This document shows, one piece after another, positions 1-8,884 of a stretch of DNA of 32,344 nt. A program made the translations under genes and the position numbers. The notes below the pieces were generated by a model. It saw nothing but the letters and a program-made list of their open reading frames with translations, did no database searches and was not told the origin of the DNA. This DNA is from Rhodoferax sp. (GTDB taxonomy: Bacteria; Pseudomonadota; Gammaproteobacteria; Burkholderiales; Burkholderiaceae_C), in assembly GCA_011391545.1 (NCBI GenBank), contig JAABQI010000056.1, forward strand, positions 1-32,344, in the 5' to 3' direction. How positions within the stretch are numbered: position 1 is the first letter of the stretch; each line of letters begins with the position of its first letter.

Positions 1-1239
1 GGCGAGATGCAGAAGGACGACTATTTCCGCATCAAGAAGATTCCGCTGCTCATTGGCGGCGCCACCACCAGCCGGGTCCACACCGCCGTGAAGATTTCAC
101 CGCACTACGACGGCCCGGTGGTCTATGTGCCCGATGCCTCGCGCAGCGTGGGCGTGGCGCAAAACCTGCTCGGCGAGGGTGTCAAGACCTTTGTGGAAGA
201 ACTCAACACCGACTACGAACGGGTGCGCCAGCAACACGCCAACAAAAAGGTCACGCCGCTATGGCCGCTGGCCAAGGCGCGCGCCAACAAAACGCCCATC
301 GATTGGGCCAGCTACCAGCCTACAACGCCAAAGTTCATTGGCAAACGCGTCTTCAAGAACTTTGATCTGGCCGAGATTGCCCAGTACATCGACTGGGGGC
401 CGTTCTTTCAGACCTGGGATCTGGCCGGGCCGTTCCCGGCAATTCTCAATGATGAGGTGGTTGGCGCCGAGGCCAAGAAGGTCTATGCCGACGGCCAGGC
501 CATGTTGAAGAAAATCATCGAGGGCCGCTGGCTCAGCGCCAATGGCGTGCTGGGCATTTACCCGGCCAATTCCGTCAATGACGACGACATCGAGCTCTAC
601 ACCGACGAGAGCCGAAGCACCGTGGCCATGACTTGGTACGGCCTGCGCCAGCAGGCGGCCAAGGAAGAGATCGACGGCGTCATGCGCCCGAGCCGTTGCC
701 TGGCGGATTTTGTCGCGCCCAAGGGCGGCAAAATCAAGGACCACGTCGGCGTCTTCGCGGTCACCGCAGGACTGGGCAGCGAGAAGAAAGAAGCGCAGTT
801 TCTGGCGGCGCACGACGATTACAGCGCCATCCTGTTCAAGTCGCTGGCTGACAGGCTGGCCGAAGCCTTTGCCGAATGCCTGCACAAGAAGCTGCGCACC
901 GACCTTTGGGGCTACGCGCCCGACGAAACCTTGACCGTGAACGATTTGGTCACAGAAAAATACCAGGGCATCCGCCCGGCGCCGGGCTACCCGGCCTGCC
1001 CCGACCACAGCGTCAAGAAGGACATGTTTGCGCTGCTGCAATGCGACGACATCGGCATGACGCTGACCGAGAGCCTGGCCATGAACCCGGCGGCGAGCGT
1101 CAGCGGCTTCTACATCGGCCATCCCGACAGCACCTATTTCAACGTGGGAAAAATTGGCGACGACCAGCTCAAGGACCTGGCGGCGCGGCGCGGCATGAAC
1201 GAGCGTGAACTGCAGCGCCTGCTGGCGCCCAATTTGTAA
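1..1239 (+). CDS. metH: Methionine synthase, cobalamin-dependent, C-terminal part (5' end outside window)
   Basis: This is the C-terminal part of B12-dependent methionine synthase, which methylates homocysteine using 5-methyltetrahydrofolate in the cytoplasm. The reading frame is open from base 1, so the gene begins upstream. The first ~60 visible residues (IPLLIGGATTSRVHTAVKI) match the end of the cobalamin-binding domain. The rest matches the AdoMet-dependent reactivation domain, including the RPAPGYPACPDH segment (RxxxGY) that binds AdoMet in the E. coli enzyme. The homocysteine and folate domains are not visible; in related bacteria they may lie in a separate upstream gene, which cannot be judged here. 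The gene ends in TAA, 29 bp before a convergent MFS gene, with no clear terminator between them. Confidence 0.96.
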   Translation, partial: GEMQKDDYFRIKKIPLLIGGATTSRVHTAVKISPHYDGPVVYVPDASRSVGVAQNLLGEGVKTFVEELNTDYERVRQQHANKKVTPLWPLAKARANKTPIDWASYQPTTPKFIGKRVFKNFDLAEIAQYIDWGPFFQTWDLAGPFPAILNDEVVGAEAKKVYADGQAMLKKIIEGRWLSANGVLGIYPANSVNDDDIELYTDESRSTVAMTWYGLRQQAAKEEIDGVMRPSRCLADFVAPKGGKIKDHVGVFAVTAGLGSEKKEAQFLAAHDDYSAILFKSLADRLAEAFAECLHKKLRTDLWGYAPDETLTVNDLVTEKYQGIRPAPGYPACPDHSVKKDMFALLQCDDIGMTLTESLAMNPAASVSGFYIGHPDSTYFNVGKIGDDQLKDLAARRGMNERELQRLLAPNL

Positions 1240-1268
1240 TCCTCGAGCCCGTGCAACGTCAGGCAAGC

Positions 1269-2522
1269 TCAAGCTGGGCCGTCGGCTTCCAGCGACTGCA
1301 GGCCGGTCAGGCGCAAGCTCCGGCGCTGCGCCAGCATCAGGGCGCCCACGCCCAGCACGCTCAGGCCCAGCAGCAGCCACAAGCCGTGGCTGTAGCCGTC
1401 CTGCGGCGACCACATCACGCCCAGCACCAGCGGTGCCGCAGCGCGTGCCAGCGCCAGCGGCACGCCCAGGGCGCCGTTGAGCGTGGCCACATGGTCGCGG
1501 CTCACGTACTGCGCAATCGCCGTGCCCTTGACGATGGTGAGCATGCCGTTGCCCAGCCCGTAGAGCAGCACGAACAGGCCCACCACCGCCACCTGCCAGG
1601 TGCCCGTCATGGGCGCCAGCAGCAACGCCCCAACACCCAGCGGGATCAGCAGCGGCACCAACCGGTTCACCCGGTGCAGGTCAACATGGTGCTCAAAGAA
1701 GTACAGCAGCAAGCGCCCCACCACTTGCGCTGCGCCAATGGCGGCCGGCAAGGCAATCACCCAGAACTCGGGCAAGCCGTTTTCACGCAGCAGACTCACC
1801 ATGTGCGCTGGAATGGCCACTGTGACCGACATCATCAGCACGGTAAAAACGCCAATCAACATGAAAGGCGCGCTGCGCAGCAAGGGCCGCAGGCCCGCAT
1901 CACGGCTGGCATCCCTGCCAGCGGCTGGCCTCAGGCGCTGCGGCGCACCCTGCAAGGTGAACCAGTGCAGCGGCGCGCACAGCAGCAGGTGCAGCAGGGC
2001 CAGCACAACCAGGGCGGCGCGCCAGCCCAAGGCGCTCATCAGCCCGGCCGTGAGCGGAATGAAAACCGTGCTGGCGAGGCCGCCCAAAAATGTCAGCGTG
2101 ATGATGGCGCGGCGAAAATCGTGCGGAAAGCGTCGCGTCACCAAGGCAAAGGCGGGTGAATACAGCACCGCCGCCATGGCCGCGCCCAGGCCCAGCCAGA
2201 CCGCATAGAGGCCGGCCAGACTGGTGACCACGCTGTGCAGCAGCAGGCACGCCCCGGCCAGCACCGAGCCCGCCGTCATCACCACCCGCTCGTGGCCACG
2301 GTCGATCCAGCGGCCCACCGGATAGGCCATCAGGCCTTCGGCCAGCAAACCCAGGCTGAACGCCAGCGACACCTGCGCGCGGCTCAGGCCGAGGTTACGC
2401 TCCAGCGGATCGATGAGCAAGGAAAAAAGGTAAAAAACGCTGCCCCAACTGATCAGTTGCGCCAGCGACAGGCGCAACACAAAGGCGGCATCAAAACGAT
2501 GAGACGGCGCGGATTGCTTCAC
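1269..2522 (-). CDS. MFS transporter
   Basis: About 417 residues with a typical major facilitator layout: many hydrophobic segments, first helix near LSLAQLISWGSVFYLFSLL, and a basic/acidic motif-A-like loop (PVGRWIDRGHER) between helices 2 and 3. A second six-helix half follows a loop of charged residues. I chose GTG at 2522 because the frame upstream of it runs back into comM and looks non-membrane (Pro/Arg-rich); no strong Shine-Dalgarno precedes it, so the exact start is uncertain. The substrate cannot be told from the sequence. The gene follows comM on the same strand with a ~31 bp gap, so the two could be co-transcribed, though they have no evident functional link. Confidence 0.85.
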   Translation of the reverse strand: MKQSAPSHRFDAAFVLRLSLAQLISWGSVFYLFSLLIDPLERNLGLSRAQVSLAFSLGLLAEGLMAYPVGRWIDRGHERVVMTAGSVLAGACLLLHSVVTSLAGLYAVWLGLGAAMAAVLYSPAFALVTRRFPHDFRRAIITLTFLGGLASTVFIPLTAGLMSALGWRAALVVLALLHLLLCAPLHWFTLQGAPQRLRPAAGRDASRDAGLRPLLRSAPFMLIGVFTVLMMSVTVAIPAHMVSLLRENGLPEFWVIALPAAIGAAQVVGRLLLYFFEHHVDLHRVNRLVPLLIPLGVGALLLAPMTGTWQVAVVGLFVLLYGLGNGMLTIVKGTAIAQYVSRDHVATLNGALGVPLALARAAAPLVLGVMWSPQDGYSHGLWLLLGLSVLGVGALMLAQRRSLRLTGLQSLEADGPA

Positions 2523-2553
2523 TATCGTATCGCCATGACGAGGCTCTTTGGAG

Positions 2554-4089
2554 CTAGCTGGTGCGCAAGGCCCGCCGGTATTGCATGGCTTCGGCCACAT
2601 GGCTGACCTGGGTGCTGCGTGCGCCGGCAAGGTCGGCAATGGTGCGCGCCACTTTGAGCGCGCGGTGGGTGCTGCGTGCCGACCAGCCCAGGCGGGTGGC
2701 GGCCACATTCAAAAATTTGGCCGCCGCCTCGTCGAGCAACAGGTGCTTGTCGAGTTGCTGCCCCTGCAGGGCCTGATTGGCCACGCCCTGGCGTACCACG
2801 GCGCGCTCGCGCGCTGCAGTGCAGCGCGCGCGGATGTCGGCAGTGGACTCACCCGCGGGCGCCTGCAGCAGGTCGGCACTGGCAACAGCCGGCACTTCCA
2901 CATGCAGGTCGATGCGGTCCACCAGCGGACCGCTGAGCTTGGCCTGGTAGCGCGCCACCTGGTCGGGGGTGCAGCGGCAAGACTTTTGCGATGACCCCAA
3001 ATAGCCGCACGGGCAGGGATTCATGGCCGCAATCAGCTGAAACTGGGCCGGAAAGTCGGCGCGCCGTGCCGCCCGCGAGATGGTGATGCGTCCGGTCTCC
3101 AGCGGTTCGCGCAAGGCCTCCAGCGCGGCACGTGAGAACTCGGGAAACTCGTCGAGAAAAAGTACGCCGTGGTGCGCCAGTGAAATTTCTCCCGGTCGCG
3201 GCGGCGAACCACCTCCCACCAGCGCCACCGCACTGGCCGTGTGGTGCGGATGACAGGTGGGCCGCTGGCCCCATTGCGCCAACGCAAAACGTCCGCCCAG
3301 GCTGGCAATGGCCGCGCTTTGCAGCGCCTCGTCGGTGCTCATGGGCGGCAGCAGGCCGGCAAACCGCTGCGCCAACATCGACTTGCCGGCCCCGGGCGGC
3401 CCGGTCAGCAACAGGCTGTGGCCACCGGCGGCGGCGATCTCGAGCGCCCTTTTGGCGCCCAGCTGGCCCTTGATGTCGGCCAGGTCGAGGTAGTGCGCTT
3501 CCTGTATTTGCGTCACCGCGCTGACTCGACTCCAGCCGCTGGCCGGCTCGGTGGCGGGCGCATCCGCCGCCTGCGGCAGGAAATGCTGCACCACGTCGAG
3601 CAGGTGCTGCGCCCGATAGACCTGCGCATCCGGCACCAGCGCGGCTTCCTCGGCGCTGCCGGGCGGCAACACCAGCAGGGTCACGACATGGCTGGCGTGC
3701 AGCGCCAGGCTCATTGCCAGGGCACCGCGCACCGCGCGCAATTCGCCCGAGAGTGACAGTTCGCCGGCAAATTCGTATCCGGCCAGACGGGCGGCGTCGA
3801 TCTGGCCGCTGGCCGCCAGAATGCCCAGGGCGATCGGCAGGTCGAAGCGGCCGGAGTCCTTGGGCAGATCGGCGGGCGCCAGATTGACGGTGATTCTTTT
3901 GTTGTTGGGAAACTCAAGGCCCGAGTTTTGAATGGCTGAGCGCACCCGCTCGCGCGCTTCCTTGACCTCCACGTCGGCCAGACCCACCAGCGTGAAGCTG
4001 GGCAAGCCGTTGGCCAGATGCACCTCGACCGTGACGGACGCAGCCTCCAGCCCCAGCAGGGCCCGGCTTTGCACCAAAGACAAACTCAT
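2554..4089 (-). CDS. comM: ComM/YifB-family Mg-chelatase-like AAA+ ATPase
   Basis: A 511-residue protein of the ComM/YifB family; characterised members are hexameric helicases that promote branch migration during natural transformation. The N-terminal domain (MSLSLVQSRALLGLEA..., residues 1-~170) is the ChlI-like part. The AAA+ core has Walker A GPPGAGKS near residues 230-237, Walker B VLFLDEFPEF near 309-318, and the cysteine-containing AMNPCPCGYLG segment near 355-364. The C-terminal Mg-chelatase-like helical domain follows. I chose ATG at 4089 because it matches the conserved family start and has a GGGG-type Shine-Dalgarno about seven bases upstream; an upstream in-frame start would add 19 atypical residues. 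The gene is divergent from glnK. Competence itself cannot be inferred from this gene alone. Confidence 0.95.
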   Translation of the reverse strand: MSLSLVQSRALLGLEAASVTVEVHLANGLPSFTLVGLADVEVKEARERVRSAIQNSGLEFPNNKRITVNLAPADLPKDSGRFDLPIALGILAASGQIDAARLAGYEFAGELSLSGELRAVRGALAMSLALHASHVVTLLVLPPGSAEEAALVPDAQVYRAQHLLDVVQHFLPQAADAPATEPASGWSRVSAVTQIQEAHYLDLADIKGQLGAKRALEIAAAGGHSLLLTGPPGAGKSMLAQRFAGLLPPMSTDEALQSAAIASLGGRFALAQWGQRPTCHPHHTASAVALVGGGSPPRPGEISLAHHGVLFLDEFPEFSRAALEALREPLETGRITISRAARRADFPAQFQLIAAMNPCPCGYLGSSQKSCRCTPDQVARYQAKLSGPLVDRIDLHVEVPAVASADLLQAPAGESTADIRARCTAARERAVVRQGVANQALQGQQLDKHLLLDEAAAKFLNVAATRLGWSARSTHRALKVARTIADLAGARSTQVSHVAEAMQYRRALRTS

Positions 4090-4114
4090 CGAGATACCCC
4101 GCTTTAAAAAGTGC

Positions 4115-4135
4115 GTTTGTCGCCAACAGACAAAC
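4115..4135. repeat. Inverted repeat in the comM leader
   Basis: GTTTGTC, seven bases, then GACAAAC: a perfect 7-bp inverted repeat 26 bp upstream of the comM start codon. It could be a regulator-binding site or a leader hairpin. There is no further evidence for either. Confidence 0.4.
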
Positions 4136-4141
4136 AAAATA

Positions 4142-4158
4142 TGCACTCTTATGGTGCG
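4142..4158 (+). promoter_or_regulatory. Candidate NtrC-binding site (enhancer) upstream of glnK-amtB
   Basis: TGCACTCTTATGGTGCG fits the known NtrC enhancer consensus TGCAC-N7-GTGCA with one mismatch at the last base. A second half-site-like GCGCACCA at 4185-4192 is an exact inverted copy of TGGTGCGC at 4152-4159. The site is ~150-165 bp upstream of the sigma54 promoter at 4308-4323, a normal distance for an enhancer. The assignment is inferred from motif match and position. Confidence 0.65.
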
Positions 4159-4185
4159 CGCAGTTTGATTTCACAAACATCTTAG

Positions 4186-4749
<564 letters not shown>

Positions 4750-4773
4750 ACAACCCGACTTGAGATCACCATC

Positions 4774-6201
4774 ATGAAAAAACTACTTGCCTCCCTCACC
4801 CTGGGTTTGAGTCTGCTCATTGGCGGCGTTGCCATGGCACAAACCACCGCAGCGCCAGAACCAACGCCAGCGGCCGCCATGGAGGCCGCTCCGGCCGCCG
4901 CTGAAGCCGCGCCGCCAGCAGTCGCTGAAGCGGCCCCGGCTGAAGCCGCACCAGCTGCCGCCGACCCCGCCCCCACCATCGACAAGGGCGACACCGCCTG
5001 GATGATGGTCTCCACCATGCTGGTCATGCTGATGGTGCCCGGCCTCGCGCTGTTCTATGGCGGCCTGGTGCGCAGCAAGAACATGCTTTCCGTGCTGATG
5101 CAGGTGCTGGTGGTGTTCTCACTGATCGGCGTGCTGTGGGTCATCTACGGCTACAGTTTTGCCTTTGGTGGCGAAGGACTGATCATCGCGGACGGCAGCA
5201 AGATGTTCCTGGCGGGCATCACCACCGACTCCATGGCCGACACCTTCAGCGCCGGCGTGAAAATACCCGAGCTGATTTTTGTCGCTTTCCAGCTGACCTT
5301 TGCCGGCCTGACCTGCGCCCTGATCGTGGGCTCGTTCGCAGAGCGCATGAAGTTCAGCGCCGTTCTGCTGTTCTCGGTGATCTGGTTCACCTTCAGCTAC
5401 CTGCCGATTGCCCACATGGTGTGGGGCGCCGGCGGCTATCTGCTTGATAAGGGCGCGCTCGACTTTGCCGGTGGTACCGTGGTGCACATTAATGCAGCCA
5501 TGGCCGGTCTGGTTGGCGCCTACCTGGTGGGCAAGCGCATTGGCTACGGCAAGGAATCCATGGCCCCGCACAACCTGACCATGACCATGCTGGGCGCCTG
5601 CATGTTGTGGGTAGGCTGGTTCGGCTTTAACGCCGGCTCCAACCTCGAGTCCAATGGCGCCACCACCCTGGCCTTCATCAACACCATCACCGCCACTGCT
5701 GCTGCCATCCTGGCCTGGTGCATGGGCGAGGCGCTGACCAAGGGCAAGGCCTCCATGCTGGGCGCCGCTTCCGGTGCTGTGGCTGGTTTGGTCGGCATCA
5801 CACCCGCCTGCGGTGTGGTCGGCCCGATGGGCGCCATCGTGATCGGCTTTGCGGCAGGCTTCCTGTGCCTGTGGGGCGTGACAGGCCTGAAGAAGATGCT
5901 CGGCGCTGACGACTCGCTCGACGTGTTTGGCGTGCACGGTGTCGGTGGCATCACCGGCGCCATGCTGACCGGTGTTTTTGCAGCCCCCAGCCTGGGCGGC
6001 ACCGGCGCCGAAGACTTCTCGATCGCCAGCCAGTTGCTGATCCAGGGCGAGGGCGTGCTCATCACCATTGTCTGGTCGGCTGTGGTGGCGTTCATCGCCT
6101 ACAAAATTGCCGACATGGTCATCGGACTGCGTGTCAGCGAAGAGAACGAGCGTGAAGGTCTCGACATCACGTCACACGGCGAGTCGGCTTACGGCCGCTG
6201 A
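4774..6201 (+). CDS. amtB: Ammonium transporter with extended Ala/Pro-rich N-terminus
   Basis: A 475-residue Amt/MEP/Rh ammonium channel of the inner membrane. Residues 1-22 form a signal peptide ending in AMA. Residues 23-~68 are an unusually long Ala/Pro/Glu-rich linker, and the first mature helix starts near MMVSTMLVMLMVPGLALFYGG. Pore residues are present: Asp230 (GALDFAGG) and the twin histidines His238 (GTVVHINAA) and His388 (DVFGVHGVGG). The C-terminal tail (SEENEREGLDITSHGESAYGR) is the conserved GlnK-docking region. Eleven transmembrane helices are expected for the family. The gene is co-transcribed with glnK and followed by a clear terminator at 6266-6300. Confidence 0.97.
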   Translation: MKKLLASLTLGLSLLIGGVAMAQTTAAPEPTPAAAMEAAPAAAEAAPPAVAEAAPAEAAPAAADPAPTIDKGDTAWMMVSTMLVMLMVPGLALFYGGLVRSKNMLSVLMQVLVVFSLIGVLWVIYGYSFAFGGEGLIIADGSKMFLAGITTDSMADTFSAGVKIPELIFVAFQLTFAGLTCALIVGSFAERMKFSAVLLFSVIWFTFSYLPIAHMVWGAGGYLLDKGALDFAGGTVVHINAAMAGLVGAYLVGKRIGYGKESMAPHNLTMTMLGACMLWVGWFGFNAGSNLESNGATTLAFINTITATAAAILAWCMGEALTKGKASMLGAASGAVAGLVGITPACGVVGPMGAIVIGFAAGFLCLWGVTGLKKMLGADDSLDVFGVHGVGGITGAMLTGVFAAPSLGGTGAEDFSIASQLLIQGEGVLITIVWSAVVAFIAYKIADMVIGLRVSEENEREGLDITSHGESAYGR

Positions 6202-6265
6202 TCAGAGAGGGGGTTGCCGGCATCAAGGGCTGGCAGCCAAAAAAGCAGTTTCACCTTGAGCCTTC

Positions 6266-6300
6266 AAACCCACCCGGCTTCGGCTGCGGTGGGTTTTTTT
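6266..6300 (+). terminator. Rho-independent terminator of glnK-amtB
   Basis: AAACCCACC pairs with GGTGGGTTT (9 bp) around a 13-base GC-rich loop, and the 3' arm runs into a T-tract at 6294-6300. It lies ~65 bp after the amtB stop and just ahead of the convergent protease gene. Confidence 0.88.
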
Positions 6301-6315
6301 ACATCCCCCACCCGC

Positions 6316-6921
6316 TTACCGCGCCCGAAGCACCATCTGATTCTTGGTCATTGTGATGTCGAATTTCGACAGGAACGACTGACCCAAAAGGGCATCTTTT
6401 TCATCACCAAGATTCAAGCCCACGCCCACTTTGACGTTGGTGACGCTCACCGGCCCGATCGACACACCCAAGCCCTCCACAACGCGCCCGGGGCGACTGC
6501 CATTGGCGGTGTGGAACGTGGTCGGCACGCCACCACGAATGAAGGCTTGCTGGGCAAATTTCTCACTCACGCTCACCAGCGACGCACCGGTATCGACCAT
6601 GAAATTGGCTTCCTTGCCGTTGATGGTGCCCACGGCGTAGAAATGGCCATCGTGCGACCGAGTGATCACCAAATCACCGTTGGCCAGCACCTGGGCTTGC
6701 TTGGGCTTGAGGTAGTGCGTCATAACCACGTACAAAAGCCCCATGACCACGCACCAAAAGACCATCATCGGAATGAGGCCGGTCTTGGTCGGCGACGCGG
6801 CTTTCGCGCCCAGATGTTTGCGCGAAAACGCAGAAAATTTGCCGCGCGTTGCGTCAAGCTGCTCTTGTTTTTCCCGCTCACGCTGCGCATCCTGATACCA
6901 GTCCCTGTCTTCAATTCCCAT
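6316..6921 (-). CDS. Membrane-anchored retropepsin-like aspartic protease (clan AA, TIGR02281-type)
   Basis: A 201-residue single-domain protein. Residues 1-45 are charged and begin MGIEDRDWYQDAQREREKQ. One transmembrane helix spans about 47-68 (GLIPMMVFWCVVMGLLYVV). A retroviral-protease-like domain spans about 85-200, with the catalytic motif FMVDTGAS (Asp110) and the closing LLGQSFLSKFDI segment. Such proteins carry one Asp per chain and should act as dimers, with the catalytic part probably periplasmic. The ATG at 6921 lies two bases after the hutG stop codon (TAGTCATG), so translation is probably coupled to hutG. The substrate is unknown. Confidence in the family is high and in the biological role low. 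Confidence 0.88.
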   Translation of the reverse strand: MGIEDRDWYQDAQREREKQEQLDATRGKFSAFSRKHLGAKAASPTKTGLIPMMVFWCVVMGLLYVVMTHYLKPKQAQVLANGDLVITRSHDGHFYAVGTINGKEANFMVDTGASLVSVSEKFAQQAFIRGGVPTTFHTANGSRPGRVVEGLGVSIGPVSVTNVKVGVGLNLGDEKDALLGQSFLSKFDITMTKNQMVLRAR

Positions 6922-6923
6922 GA

Positions 6924-7742
6924 CTAATTTTCCGATGACGCCGCGCCGGGCAATGCGCCAAGCGCCGCCAGCAGCATGTGTTGCAGGTCGGTCTGCAGCC
7001 TGTCTGCCCGAGCCGGCTGGTAGGCAAACGGGGCTGCTTCGTCCATGTACAGGCATTGGCACAGCTCCAGTTGGATGGCATGCACGCCGCTGGCGGGTTG
7101 GCCGTAGTGACGGGTGATGTAGCCGCCCTTGAAGCGGCCATTGACCACCCGGCTCCAATCGACGGCTTGAACCTGCGCCAGGGCGACATCAAGCACTGGC
7201 TGTGCGCAACTGCTGCCATCAGCTGTCCCAAAGTTCAGGTCGGGCAACTTGCCCTCGAACAGGCGCGGCAACACGCTGGCGATGGAATGCGCGTCCCACA
7301 GCAAGACCTGACCATGCTGTTGCCGCAAGCGGGTAAGTTCTGCGGCCAGCGCGTCGTGGTAGGGCTGCCAGTAGCGGCTGCGCCTGTGGGCGATCTCGGA
7401 CGCATCCGGCGCGCAGCCTGGCAGGTACAGGGGCTCGCCACGAAAGGTTTCGGTGGGGCACAGGCCGGTGGTGGTCTGGCCAGGGTACAGGCTTTCGCCG
7501 CTGGGCGGCCGGTTCAGGTCGATCACATAGCGCGAGTACTGCGCCTTGAGCACTGACGCACCAATGGCGCTGGCAAAGCCGTAGAGCTGGTCGATGTGCC
7601 AGTCGGTGTCGGTCAGCGCCGCTGCCTCGGGGGTCATGCGCGCGGCTTGGTCTGCGGGCAGCCGGGTGCCGACGTGTGGCATGGAAATCAGCAGCGCGGT
7701 ACTGCCTTGCGTCAACTCAAAAGGTGCTGATGATGGACTCAT
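6924..7742 (-). CDS. hutG: N-formylglutamate deformylase (N-formylglutamate amidohydrolase family)
   Basis: A 272-residue member of the N-formylglutamate amidohydrolase family. HutG hydrolyses N-formyl-L-glutamate to glutamate and formate, the last step of the five-step histidine degradation route. Family features seen: ALLISMPHVGTRLP near the N-terminus, DTDWHIDQLY (~45-54), the YVIDLNRPPSGESLYPGQ block, LLWDAHSI, the GRFKGGYITRHYGQP segment and HAIQLELCQCLYM near the C-terminus. It follows the LysR gene with a 32 bp gap and is coupled to the downstream protease gene. No hutH, hutU, hutI or hutF is present in the window, so the substrate in vivo could be another N-acyl or formylated amino acid. 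Confidence 0.92.
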   Translation of the reverse strand: MSPSSAPFELTQGSTALLISMPHVGTRLPADQAARMTPEAAALTDTDWHIDQLYGFASAIGASVLKAQYSRYVIDLNRPPSGESLYPGQTTTGLCPTETFRGEPLYLPGCAPDASEIAHRRSRYWQPYHDALAAELTRLRQQHGQVLLWDAHSIASVLPRLFEGKLPDLNFGTADGSSCAQPVLDVALAQVQAVDWSRVVNGRFKGGYITRHYGQPASGVHAIQLELCQCLYMDEAAPFAYQPARADRLQTDLQHMLLAALGALPGAASSEN

Positions 7743-7774
7743 GGTGGTGGAATGAAAAGGTTTGAAAAAAGGGC

Positions 7775-8767
7775 TCAGAAAAACGCCAAGGCCTCATCAG
7801 GCAACGTGGGCAAGGCCGCCCGCATCTCTGGCAGCAGGCTGTGGCGCACCACCTGGCGCGTGACTTGGGCCATGTCGTCGGCCAACTGTGGCCACTCACC
7901 GCGGTGCTGCAGCAGAAAAAATTCGCGTTGCCCCAGCGCTGTTCGAGCCAGGGAAAACACCGCCACCTGGCCAATGAAGTGACGTGACTGCCACAAGCAC
8001 AGCGGCGTGCTGATGGCCCAGCCCAGCCCGGCTGCTACCAGACTTAGCAGGGGGTCGGTGGCATCAAACTCAAAGCGGCGCTCGGCCGCCATGCCCATGT
8101 GGTGCAAATAGCGCTCCACCTGCTGGCCGATGAGCGAGCGCAGGCTGTAGCGAATCAGCGGCAACTGCGCGGGCAAGTCCGCCAGCGCCGGTTGCGGCGT
8201 GCCGGCATAGGCCAGCGGCAGCACCAGCACAAAGCACTCGGCAAACAGCGGGGTTTGCGTCAGGCGCGGCTGGCTGGTGGCGGCATCGGTGCAAATCGCC
8301 AGGTCGAGCTCGCGCCCGAGCAACTGCGTGAGCAGATCGGGCGTCAGGCCGGAGCCCAGATGCAGTTCGCTGGCCTCGTTGGAGAGGGCGCGCACCAGTG
8401 CCGGGCCGACCGTGGCGGCAAAAGAATCGACACAGCCCAGCCTGATCCGGGGGTGCCCTGACAAGCCGCCCTGGCGCACCCGCTCGGCCATGCTGTTGGC
8501 GTGCGCCAGCAAATCACGCGCCAGCGCCAGCAGCGTGCGCCCGGCCTGGGTGAGCTGGGCCGGGCGGGCATCGCGGTCCAGCAGGGCGCAGGCCATATTC
8601 AGTTCCAGGCGCTTGATCAGTTGGCTGACGGCGCTTTGTGACACCCCCAGCCGGGCTGCCGCCAGCGTCATGGAGCCGGCTTCACAAAACACCACGAAGG
8701 TCTGCAGCGCGTTCAGGTCAACAGGCGGGGTGATCGGCATGGGCTTGATGATAGCCAAAAGTCGCAT
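7775..8767 (-). CDS. LysR-family transcriptional regulator
   Basis: About 330 residues. The N-terminal winged helix-turn-helix is clear (LNALQTFVVFCEAGSMTLAAARLGVSQSAVSQLIKRLE), followed by the LysR substrate-binding domain with the SxxPxL-like hinge region (GHPRIRLGCVDSFA). The first ATG at 8767 is used; a second ATG at 8740 (MPITPPVDLN) is equally plausible, and neither has a strong ribosome-binding site. It is divergent from the FAD oxidoreductase-hutD pair and directly upstream of hutG on its own strand. By the usual LysR layout it would control one or both sides through the 117-bp intergenic region. The inducer is unknown. Confidence 0.93.
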   Translation of the reverse strand: MRLLAIIKPMPITPPVDLNALQTFVVFCEAGSMTLAAARLGVSQSAVSQLIKRLELNMACALLDRDARPAQLTQAGRTLLALARDLLAHANSMAERVRQGGLSGHPRIRLGCVDSFAATVGPALVRALSNEASELHLGSGLTPDLLTQLLGRELDLAICTDAATSQPRLTQTPLFAECFVLVLPLAYAGTPQPALADLPAQLPLIRYSLRSLIGQQVERYLHHMGMAAERRFEFDATDPLLSLVAAGLGWAISTPLCLWQSRHFIGQVAVFSLARTALGQREFFLLQHRGEWPQLADDMAQVTRQVVRHSLLPEMRAALPTLPDEALAFF

Positions 8768-8802
8768 TCTGACAGAACAACATAAGCCAAAGTGCTGCTG
8801 GT

Positions 8803-8813
8803 AATAAGTTATT
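8803..8813. promoter_or_regulatory. Small palindrome in the LysR / FAD-oxidoreductase divergent region
   Basis: AATAAGTTATT is a perfect 5-1-5 palindrome in the AT-rich centre of the divergent intergenic region, the place where LysR regulators usually bind. It lacks an exact T-N11-A frame, so assignment as the operator is tentative. Confidence 0.3.
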
Positions 8814-8884
8814 CATATGCTGATACCAACCAGCGCCACCGCGCCTAAGCTATCTACTCATTCATTTTTTTCAAAGGCGGTGCT

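Noticed and set aside
1240-1268. Possible terminator between metH and the convergent MFS gene
   Set aside because: The 29-bp gap has no stable inverted repeat followed by T residues.
259-1413. Long minus-strand open frame (384 codons) opposite metH
   Set aside because: It mirrors the metH coding frame in high-GC DNA, has low-complexity Arg/Ala/Gly composition and no recognisable family; metH is clear on the other strand.
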